A program made the translations under genes and the position numbers. Positions 1 through 5,201 of a stretch of DNA of 5,201 bases are shown piece by piece. The notes below the pieces were generated by a model. That model was not told the origin of the DNA. It made no database searches and saw only the letters and a list, made by a program, of their open reading frames with translations. Position 1 is the stretch's first letter, and every line of letters starts with the position of its first letter. Source of the DNA: a bacterium CG2_30_54_10 (lineage in GTDB: Bacteria > Muiribacteriota > Ozemobacteria > Ozemobacterales > Ozemobacteraceae); NCBI GenBank assembly GCA_001872985.1, contig MNYA01000127.1:1-5201 (forward strand), given 5' to 3'.

Positions 1-646
1 TTTTTAGCCCGCTGAAGCTGAATCCATAGCCGCGACCGGCAAGCGGCCTGGGAAGGCGGTAACGGAGCGGGTCGCCGGTCTCGCCCAACTTCTGCACCGC
101 CGGGCCTCCGGGATAGCCGATTTGGAGATGGCGGGCGATCTTGTCGAACAATTCCCCCGGGGCGTCGTCGGCTGTCCGGCCGAGTGTTGTGAATTCGCGC
201 GGGCCATTCGCGAGGACGAGGTTCGAATGCCCTCCAGAAACGATCAGTCCGACGAAAGGATAGGCGGGTTCCTCGCCCCTCGCCAGGAAAGCGGCCGCCA
301 GGTGAGCTTCAAGATGATTGACCGGAATCAGCGGAATTTTGAGACTCAAGGAGAGCCCCTTTGCTGTTGCAAGGCCAACCAGAAGCGGTCCAAGAAGGCC
401 GGGGCCCGCGGTGCAGGCGATTTGGTCGATCTGATTGAGAGAAACCTTTCCTGCGGCGAGGGTTTCCGAGAGAACCGGAAGGATTGCCTCGAAGTGCTTC
501 CTGGATGCCATTTCAGGAACTACCCCCCCGAAACGGCGATGGATCTCGATCTGCGAGGAGACAAGGCCGGCGACGATCCTGCGTCCGTCAGCAACGAGGG
601 CAACGGATGTGTCATCGCATGAAGAGTCAATTCCCAGTGTCAGCAT
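1..646 (-). CDS. tsaD: TsaD, tRNA N6-threonylcarbamoyladenosine transferase subunit (3' end beyond window)
   Basis: This is the catalytic subunit that transfers threonylcarbamoyl from TC-AMP to A37 of ANN-decoding tRNAs, in the cytoplasm, together with TsaB and TsaE. I translated it by hand from the ATG at 646-644; 215 codons are present and the frame is still open at the window edge. The family is usually about 340 residues, so roughly the last third is missing. The N-terminus reads LGIDSSCDDTSVAL, the ASKHA phosphate-1 signature. Further motifs are NHLEAHL (residues 110-116, with H111 and H115 at the known metal-ligand positions), VSGGHSN (136-142), a GRTADDAPGELFDKIA stretch (156-171), YPGGP (178-182) and FSFSGLK at the edge. 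The SGGHT motif of most relatives is SGGHS here. No strong Shine-Dalgarno precedes the ATG, only an A-rich stretch. It is 219 bp from tsaB and may have its own promoter. Confidence 0.97.
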   Translation of the reverse strand, partial: MLTLGIDSSCDDTSVALVADGRRIVAGLVSSQIEIHRRFGGVVPEMASRKHFEAILPVLSETLAAGKVSLNQIDQIACTAGPGLLGPLLVGLATAKGLSLSLKIPLIPVNHLEAHLAAAFLARGEEPAYPFVGLIVSGGHSNLVLANGPREFTTLGRTADDAPGELFDKIARHLQIGYPGGPAVQKLGETGDPLRYRLPRPLAGRGYGFSFSGLK

Positions 647-674
647 GTCTTTTTTTCACTTTTTACAAAAGCGC

Positions 675-702
675 ATTTTATTCTACGATTTTACGAGTTC
701 AA
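675..702 (-). promoter_or_regulatory. Candidate sigma70-like promoter for tsaD
   Basis: On the minus strand, TTGAAC (697-702) and TAAAAT (675-680) are separated by 16 bases. They lie about 30 bases upstream of the tsaD ATG in a locally AT-rich stretch. The placement would give a leader of roughly 20 bases. The hexamers are good but not perfect matches, and AT-rich intergenic DNA yields such matches by chance. It is consistent with tsaD being transcribed apart from the tsaE-tsaB block. Confidence 0.4.
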
Positions 703-740
703 TTTTCGTGTGGTGATGAATCCTGACTGACAGGTACGTA

Positions 741-809
741 TCATTGCGAGCGAAGCGAAGAAATCCCGCTGAACCAGATTGCTTCGTCGGCGTTGCCTCC
801 TCGCAATGA
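741..809. repeat. Palindromic repeat, copy 1 (TCATTGCGAG family)
   Basis: The left arm begins TCATTGCGAGCGAAGCGAAG (741-760) and continues to 765. The right arm (777-809) ends CTCCTCGCAATGA and is its imperfect inverted complement, so a long imperfect hairpin can form. The same element, better preserved, recurs at 5084-5156 in the same orientation. It sits in the tsaB-tsaD gap and encodes nothing apparent. From memory, similar short palindromes are dispersed in many environmental bacterial genomes as non-autonomous repeats; this was not searched. It is not followed by a T-run in the minus direction, so it is not a classical terminator for tsaB. Confidence 0.8.
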
Positions 810-865
810 AAAAATCCATCAGTCATCGATTCGCCACTACCCAATTTTCGCTTGTAGCAGGCTTC

Positions 866-1513
866 CTAATATATTTGAGCCCATTTCATCTCAGCTTGCG
901 ATGGGACCACGTAGAGCGGGCAAACCCTCAGCAACCCGGTAAGACCCGCCTCCGCGCAAACCGCATCGAGGATAATCCTGTTCAGTACCGCGGGATCGGG
1001 AGCGATGCGGGTCGCCCCTTCCGCGATAGATCTGATGCTGAACGTCGGTCTGCCATCAGAAGCGGCTGAACGAGGCCCCAAATGCGGCTCCGGTGAGGTT
1101 CCCCCCTTTGCCAAAGGCCCCATTGGAAGAGTGATATCAGCCACGAATGCCTGGTTCATGAATGCCGGGGTCATGAGCCGCACGGGGCCCGAAACACCCT
1201 GTTGGGTCAAAGTCTGCGCAGACCAGGTGAAAAGGTCTATTCCGATGAGAGGAATATTGTCGGCAAGCGCGACTGCACGGAAAAAAGACAGCGCAACTCT
1301 CAGGCCGGTCAGGCTTCCCGGGCCGGTGCAGACTGCAAGCCTGTCGATGTACCGAAGTTCCGTTCCGGCGGCGGCGATCATTTCCCGGGTCATTTCATGA
1401 AGACGGCAGGTCAGATTCATCTGGGTCAACCACGAAAAGTTTTGGAAGCAACTTCCATTACCGGCTTGACCGAAGGCCGGCGATTGGGACGAGTCCAGGA
1501 AAATATATCGCAT
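866..1513 (-). CDS. tsaB: TsaB, tRNA threonylcarbamoyladenosine biosynthesis protein
   Basis: TsaB is the non-catalytic ASKHA-fold partner of TsaD; it forms the TsaB-TsaD heterodimer to which TsaE binds, and is needed for t6A formation. The protein has 215 residues, near the usual 220-230. An N-terminal YIFLDSS (3-8) corresponds to the family's 'IDTS' strand. The diagnostic segment CTGPGSLTGLRV (62-73) is followed by a helix and NIPLIGIDLF (86-95), as in TsaB. The C-terminus carries PLYVVPSQAEMKWA (199-212), resembling the family's PLYxR...AE ending. The first 45 residues are divergent from the usual pattern. The ATG start immediately follows the tsaE TGA (TGAATG) and has a good Shine-Dalgarno, so translation is probably coupled to tsaE. 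The stop is TAG at 866-868. The acetyltransferase gene rimI, often found next to tsaB, is absent here. Confidence 0.95.
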   Translation of the reverse strand: MRYIFLDSSQSPAFGQAGNGSCFQNFSWLTQMNLTCRLHEMTREMIAAAGTELRYIDRLAVCTGPGSLTGLRVALSFFRAVALADNIPLIGIDLFTWSAQTLTQQGVSGPVRLMTPAFMNQAFVADITLPMGPLAKGGTSPEPHLGPRSAASDGRPTFSIRSIAEGATRIAPDPAVLNRIILDAVCAEAGLTGLLRVCPLYVVPSQAEMKWAQIY

Positions 1514-1972
1514 TCAGGCTCCTGTCGGGAACCAAGCCCAGGAGATGTCTCTCGAATCGACTAAAGAACATTCAGTCGATTCCGGGAAATTCAATGATAC
1601 CCGCAAATGTGGAAGCGAGGCAAGGGAAGGAACCCGCTCCGGCCATTCAATAAGGCATGGAATGCCCAGCTCGAGAATCTCGAACAGGCCGATGTCGTGG
1701 AGCTCCTCGATACATTGGATGCGGTAGAGATCGAGGTGGAAAAGGGAACGCCCGTTCTCGGTGTAATGGTTCATCACCGTGAAAGTGGGGCTATATACCG
1801 GCCGACGGAGGCCGAGCCCGGCTGCGAACCCTTTTGCCCACAGGGTTTTCCCGGCCCCGAGCTGCCCCGAAAGAAGAATCAGCGATCGAGCGAATCTCGG
1901 CGCCAGACTGCGTCCATGCGCGAACGTCTCTTCGGGGGAACAGACAGTGATGGAGCCGGTTTCCTGGCTCAT
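1514..1972 (-). CDS. tsaE: TsaE, tRNA threonylcarbamoylation ATPase
   Basis: TsaE is the P-loop ATPase that associates with TsaB-TsaD and drives the t6A cycle. At 152 residues it is the normal family length. It shows a Walker A, GQLGAGKT (36-43), then SPTF (61-64), HLDLYR (79-84, including the conserved Asp81), and LIEWPERV (107-114), the TsaE version of Walker B with Glu109. The Walker A has Gln37 where most relatives I recall have Asp (GDLGAGKT). The ATG at 1972 is chosen because it gives the expected N-terminus, with about ten residues before the first strand. The next upstream ATG (1985) is in another frame. There is no strong Shine-Dalgarno. The start codon lies in the last unit of the 13-bp array, 61 bases after the helicase stop, and the gene abuts tsaB, so the two are almost certainly co-expressed. 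Confidence 0.96.
   Translation of the reverse strand: MSQETGSITVCSPEETFAHGRSLAPRFARSLILLSGQLGAGKTLWAKGFAAGLGLRRPVYSPTFTVMNHYTENGRSLFHLDLYRIQCIEELHDIGLFEILELGIPCLIEWPERVPSLASLPHLRVSLNFPESTECSLVDSRDISWAWFPTGA
1519..1523 (-). promoter_or_regulatory. Shine-Dalgarno for tsaB
   Basis: AGGAG on the minus strand lies five bases before the tsaB ATG (1511-1513), inside the last codons of tsaE. It is the clearest ribosome binding site in the window and settles the tsaB start directly after the tsaE stop codon. Confidence 0.85.
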
Positions 1973-2054
1973 TGGCCGGGCTCATTCGCAAAGCTCACTA
2001 GCGAGGCTCAGTCGCGAAGCTCAGTCGCGAAGCTCAGTCGCGAAGCTCAGTCGC
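1964..2054. repeat. 13-bp tandem repeat array, seven units, spanning helicase stop to tsaE start
   Basis: Read on the plus strand in exact 13-base register, the units are CTGGCTCATTGGC (1964), CGGGCTCATTCGC (1977), AAAGCTCACTAGC (1990), GAGGCTCAGTCGC (2003), then three identical GAAGCTCAGTCGC (2016, 2029, 2042). The core GCTCA is invariant, and the units decay progressively toward tsaE. On the minus strand the units carry CTG, GTG or ATG followed by AGC. The tsaE ATG is in the last unit and the helicase TGA (2034-2036) is in the second unit reached on that strand. The array therefore contributes the helicase C-terminal residues TELRD, the whole intergenic gap and the tsaE start. The three perfect units suggest recent slippage or duplication. 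Confidence 0.92.
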
Positions 2055-4349
2055 GAGGACGATATCACGGTTGATATAGCCCAGGCATACGTCGAGCTTG
2101 TCGCGAAGGCTGCGGTCGTCGGCGGCTTCCCTGATCTGGCGCAGCACGTCTATGGACATTCGAAACGTTCTGATAAGATCGCCCTCTGGAACATCGGTCA
2201 TGGCCATGATTTCCTCAAACGGCGCACCACTGCTCCATTCAAACATGACCATCGCCAGCGCCGGTTCGAGGGGCTTGACGAAAGAATACCTTCGTGAAAG
2301 AGAACCGACGAACCCTTTCGCTTCGCGTAACCGCCGCGAAAGCGGAGTGCGTTGGCGTGGTTCGCCGGAATTGCCGCGACGGCGGTATTCGAAAACAAGA
2401 GCCACGGAAAGGGCGTTGATCTCATGGTGGGTCGCCTCATGGAAAAAACCCCTGAAATAAAGCTCGGTTATCGAAATTTCCTCGGTGTGTATGTGTGATG
2501 CGAACACTCCGCGCGGCATCAAGCCATTATCGTCAAGGTATCCGAGTTGGCGCAAGATCCCGAGTTTTTTTTCGTACATCGGCAGTTGAAGCTCTTCGAG
2601 TTCTTCGACCTTTCCGCGCCAAAAATCGAGTTTTTTCTCGACGCGAGCGGCCTGATTATACTGAGCGGTGCAGCGGTTTCTCGACGCGCATTTGCCGCAG
2701 ATGAACTCATTTTCTTCCGCTTTCAGTCGTTCGAGCTTTTCTGCATACTGCTGTTGGATTCGCTCCTGGTGCGGTCGATTGCGGCGTCCCCGTAGGCCCG
2801 ATTGTATCGCCCCGGATTGGCTGTTCAGGCTTTGAATGGTGTCCTGCCTGCGTTTATTGAACTCCATGAACGCCGCAAGATCGTTCGTCTTTTCGGTGCA
2901 ACGGGGCATGACCCGGTCCATTTCGGCGCGATAGAGCGCGACCTTTCCGGCAAGCTCCGGAAGCTGTTTGTTGGCCTGGAACTGAGCGAAGTTCTTTCGG
3001 AGAATCATCCGTACCTCGCCGGTTTCACGGCCCGCGTAAAGATTCAGGACGCTGTTGAACGAAAGATCGAACGCGCTCAGCAGCGGCTCAATGTCGCCAT
3101 AGACAAGCTTTTCGAGCTCCTCGATCGTCAGGTCGCGGGGAAGATGCGGAACGACCACATATCCAATTTTGTCGATTCCACGGCGACCGGCGCGGCCCGA
3201 GATCTGGCAGAACTCGAGCGACTTCATAGGCCGGAAGCTTCGTCCATCGAATTTTTTCAGCGCATCGAACGCGGTGGTTCGGGCCGGCATGTTGACGCCA
3301 ACGGCGAAGGTTTCCGTGACGAAAAGCACCTTCAGAAGGCGCTCGGAAAACAAGATCTCGACGAGTTCCTTCATTTGCGGAAGAATGCCGGCGTGATGCT
3401 TCCCAACTCCGTTCTCGAGAATCCCGACGAGCTCGTTCACGCTGTCGAGGTCTGTCAGACCGTATTTCTGAAGGCATGCATCGGTCATTTCGCGGATCCG
3501 GAACTTTTCCTCGGGGGTGGTGAAATCGAAATGCCGTGCGGACTCGCGGGCCATTTTGTCCGCTATGGCTCGTGAGAAAACGAAATACAGGAGGGGAAGG
3601 CGGTCCTGCTGATCGAGGGATTTGATGATCGCGAAGTGTCGCAAATCCTCTTCATCTTTTTTGCCTCGGCGCGGCCCTCGGGGGCGCTCCTCTTCCTCTC
3701 GTGGGGCATCCTCGTGGCTCTTGACCCGCCGCAGAAGCTCTTTATACGGCATGAGCTTCTTCTGGTAGTAAAACAGGTATGAAAGGGGAACGGCACGCTC
3801 ATTGTGGGTGATCAGGGAAACCTTCTGATCGGCGACGGTTTCGATCCAGTGGGCAAGTTCGGCCCCGTTGGGAATGGTAGCGGAGAGCGCGAGGAATTTA
3901 ACCGTCTTGGGGGAAAAGATGATCGATTCTTCCCAGACGGTTCCGCGCTCGATGTCTCCGAGAAAGTGAATCTCATCGAAGATGACGAAAGCCACGTCGG
4001 AAATGGCCTGCGGATCTTCGATGGCCATGTTTCGGTAGACTTCGGTGGTTACGATGAGCGCCTGAGCTCCCTGATTGATTACAACATCGCCCGTCAGAAT
4101 ACCGATTTTATTGCCGTAGAGTTTCGAAAAATCCCTGAACTTCTGGTTTGAAAGGGCTTTGATGGGTGAGGTGTAAACGATTCTTTGGTCGGTCTGCAAA
4201 ACCTTCTCGATGAGATACTCAGCAACCAGGGTTTTTCCGGAGCCGGTCGGAGCGGCGAGGACGAGTGAATGGCCATTTTCCAGTTCGGTGATGGCGCGGG
4301 TCTGAAAGGAGTCGAGGGTGAAACCGCGATATGTGACGTTGAGTTCCAT
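2034..4349 (-). CDS. DEAD/DEAH-box RNA helicase, Ski2/Mtr4/HelY type
   Basis: This 771-residue superfamily 2 helicase is expected to unwind or remodel RNA with ATP in the cytoplasm; its substrate is unknown. Core motifs in order are PTGSGKT (34-40, Walker A), TSPIKALSNQKF (60-71, Ia), TTEVYRNM (101-108, Ib), DEIH (125-128, II), SAT (156-158, III), FVFSRA (256-261, IV), TETFAVGVNMPAR (345-357, V) and QISGRAGRRG (382-391, VI). DEIH and the GVNMPAR motif mark the Ski2-like group. Residues 211-235 are a highly charged insert between the two RecA domains. Residues about 470-580 form a charged helical region holding C484 and CxxC-x5-C (C551, C554, C560). Residues about 590-760, with GVFASHIHTEEISITELYF, match the C-terminal DSHCT helical domain. 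The start is an ATG three bases after the upstream TAA, with only a weak GGA upstream. The C-terminus reads into the 13-bp array. Actinobacterial HelY and cyanobacterial homologues are the nearest bacterial relatives I know. Confidence 0.93.
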   Translation of the reverse strand: MELNVTYRGFTLDSFQTRAITELENGHSLVLAAPTGSGKTLVAEYLIEKVLQTDQRIVYTSPIKALSNQKFRDFSKLYGNKIGILTGDVVINQGAQALIVTTEVYRNMAIEDPQAISDVAFVIFDEIHFLGDIERGTVWEESIIFSPKTVKFLALSATIPNGAELAHWIETVADQKVSLITHNERAVPLSYLFYYQKKLMPYKELLRRVKSHEDAPREEEERPRGPRRGKKDEEDLRHFAIIKSLDQQDRLPLLYFVFSRAIADKMARESARHFDFTTPEEKFRIREMTDACLQKYGLTDLDSVNELVGILENGVGKHHAGILPQMKELVEILFSERLLKVLFVTETFAVGVNMPARTTAFDALKKFDGRSFRPMKSLEFCQISGRAGRRGIDKIGYVVVPHLPRDLTIEELEKLVYGDIEPLLSAFDLSFNSVLNLYAGRETGEVRMILRKNFAQFQANKQLPELAGKVALYRAEMDRVMPRCTEKTNDLAAFMEFNKRRQDTIQSLNSQSGAIQSGLRGRRNRPHQERIQQQYAEKLERLKAEENEFICGKCASRNRCTAQYNQAARVEKKLDFWRGKVEELEELQLPMYEKKLGILRQLGYLDDNGLMPRGVFASHIHTEEISITELYFRGFFHEATHHEINALSVALVFEYRRRGNSGEPRQRTPLSRRLREAKGFVGSLSRRYSFVKPLEPALAMVMFEWSSGAPFEEIMAMTDVPEGDLIRTFRMSIDVLRQIREAADDRSLRDKLDVCLGYINRDIVLATELRD

Positions 4350-4352
4350 GGG

Positions 4353-5078
4353 TTATTCCGACTGCATCGCCTTGGTATCAAGATGATACTCAATACGCTG
4401 GCCATCGACGGTGCGCTTCTTCATCATTTTTTCCTTTGCGTTCCACTCTTCGCCCTCGAGGTGGGCATTCCCTATCAGGACGGCTGTGGAGCTTGCTTTG
4501 AAATAATCGAGATGTTCGCCTTGTCCGAAACGGGTTTTGTCCTTGAGGCGGACATTCCCGTCGAATTTCATTTGCTTGTCGCCGCGAAAGCCCATCATGT
4601 GATCCGCGGAGATAATCGCCCATGTGTAGGTTGCCAGATCCCAGCTTCGCTCCTCGATCTTCACCACCACTGAGTCGGAGGCATCGAGCTCTCCGGTCGT
4701 CGAGTTCCAGTAGATGACCCGGGCGTCGAGAGTCGTTTCGCGGCTGACCTGCTTGTCTTCGATCGTTTCCTTTCTGAACAGGCGCGGCGTCAGGCTTGCC
4801 AGAAGCCACTGCGGATTCTGGCCCATCAAGGCCCGCCCCGCGGTCAACAGGTCACCCTCCTTGACCGCTTTGACGTTGCCTTCAAGAGTGGCGATGCCGC
4901 TGGCGACATAGAGCGTCTGAGCCGTGATGATCGTTTCGGGCTGGGTCGTGGGAATATAAAATGTGGCACTACCCAACCCGGCCTCGGCGAATGTGGCGTT
5001 CACTGTCAACATAAGCACGACAAAGGCAGGGTAGAAAAATTGACACTTTAGCAACTTGACCGACAGACTTTTTGTCAA
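4353..5078 (-). CDS. LptA/OstA-like exported protein
   Basis: This is a predicted periplasmic protein of 241 residues, longer than the roughly 185 of classical LptA. A signal peptide is visible: basic residues up to K11, a hydrophobic core FFYPAFVVLMLTV (14-26), and a likely cleavage after NATFA (about residue 31). There is no lipobox. The mature part has repeated beta-strand segments typical of the OstA fold: ITAQTLYVASGIATLEGNV (51-69), LDARVIYWNSTTGELDAS (117-134), ISADHMMGFRGDKQMKFDGN (156-175), GQGEHLDYFKASSTAVLIGN (185-204) and VDGQRIEYHLDTKAMQ (224-239). In LptA this fold forms the bridge carrying LPS from the inner to the outer membrane, so a role in lipid or LPS transport is inferred. 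The longest frame starts with TTG at 5076-5078 and has no Shine-Dalgarno. An in-frame TGA three codons upstream rules out an earlier start. Another TTG at residue 9 would also keep the signal peptide. It is the first gene of the block. Confidence 0.85.
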   Translation of the reverse strand: MTKSLSVKLLKCQFFYPAFVVLMLTVNATFAEAGLGSATFYIPTTQPETIITAQTLYVASGIATLEGNVKAVKEGDLLTAGRALMGQNPQWLLASLTPRLFRKETIEDKQVSRETTLDARVIYWNSTTGELDASDSVVVKIEERSWDLATYTWAIISADHMMGFRGDKQMKFDGNVRLKDKTRFGQGEHLDYFKASSTAVLIGNAHLEGEEWNAKEKMMKKRTVDGQRIEYHLDTKAMQSE

Positions 5079-5083
5079 AGACG

Positions 5084-5156
5084 GTCATTGCGAGCGAAGC
5101 GAAGCAATCCTTTTCTTACCAAGAGATTGCTTCGTCGCTCCGCTCCTCGCAATGAC
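5084..5156. repeat. Palindromic repeat, copy 2 (TCATTGCGAG family)
   Basis: The left arm GTCATTGCGAGCGAAGCGAA begins at 5084 and extends to 5109. The right arm (5125-5156) ends CTCCTCGCAATGAC. The arms are near-perfect inverted complements apart from a six-base length difference, and about 15 bases form the loop. It is better preserved than the copy at 741-809 and has the same orientation. It ends six bases before the ostA-like start codon, so it occupies the position where that gene's promoter and leader would normally be. Confidence 0.88.
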
Positions 5157-5201
5157 ATTACGTAACTTCCCAATAAAGGGGGGCACGCGCGAATGGCACT
5201 T

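Noticed and set aside
523..529. Run of seven C as a possible frameshift in tsaD
   Set aside because: The frame reads through it as VVGG within a normal family motif region, and the downstream motifs stay in the same frame.
122..622. A 166-codon open frame on the plus strand
   Set aside because: It is antisense to tsaD, whose conserved motifs read through continuously on the minus strand.
810..865. Rho-independent terminator after tsaB
   Set aside because: A GATTTTTT run exists on the minus strand at about 810-817, but no GC-rich stem precedes it. The palindrome downstream has no following T-run.
1964..2054. CRISPR-like array
   Set aside because: The 13-bp units are contiguous with no spacers and overlap two coding sequences, so it is a simple tandem repeat.
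2802..3575. A 257-codon open frame on the plus strand
   Set aside because: It lies wholly antisense to the helicase core, whose motifs on the minus strand are unmistakable. The plus-strand product shows no recognisable motif, and long antisense frames are common opposite GC-rich genes.
5073..5078. Perfect TTGACA hexamer as a -35 box for the ostA-like gene
   Set aside because: No acceptable -10 sequence lies 16-19 bases downstream, and transcription from there would begin inside the signal peptide coding region.

Overview
The window holds a single-strand block of housekeeping genes, all read on the minus strand, from a Gram-negative-type bacterium. That cell type is suggested by an exported LptA/OstA-like protein with a signal peptide, which implies an LPS or other asymmetric outer membrane. 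Composition is moderately GC-rich throughout and no base-composition break was noticed. The lineage cannot be named from the sequence alone. A Ski2/HelY-type RNA helicase together with OstA, and copies of the 'TCATTGCGAG...' palindrome, would fit an environmental or candidate-phylum lineage, but that is a guess.

Layout in the direction of transcription, from high to low coordinates. A palindromic repeat (5084-5156) lies just upstream of an OstA/LptA-like periplasmic protein (4353-5078, TTG start). Three bases after its stop begins a 771-residue DEAD/DEAH-box helicase of the Ski2/Mtr4/HelY type (2034-4349). Its last codons run into a seven-unit, 13-bp tandem repeat array (1964-2054), which spans the intergenic gap and ends on the start codon of tsaE (1514-1972). 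The tsaE stop TGA directly abuts the tsaB start ATG (866-1513). A 219-bp gap follows, with a second copy of the palindromic repeat (741-809) and a plausible sigma70-like promoter. The 5' two thirds of tsaD (646 down to 2) then runs off the window edge.

TsaE, TsaB and TsaD make the threonylcarbamoyl-transfer machinery that builds t6A at position 37 of ANN-decoding tRNAs. TsaC, which makes the threonylcarbamoyl-AMP, is not in this window. The helicase probably acts on structured RNA, and its link to the tsa genes may be simple co-transcription or a shared RNA-maturation theme. The OstA-like protein belongs to envelope biogenesis and has no evident functional tie to the rest.

The gene content is ordinary housekeeping. 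The unusual parts are the 13-bp array that forms both a stop codon and a start codon, the paired palindromes bracketing the four-gene block, and a cysteine cluster in the helicase. No CRISPR array, tRNA, rRNA, insertion sequence or defence system was seen. Positions 5157-5201 hold nothing recognisable.
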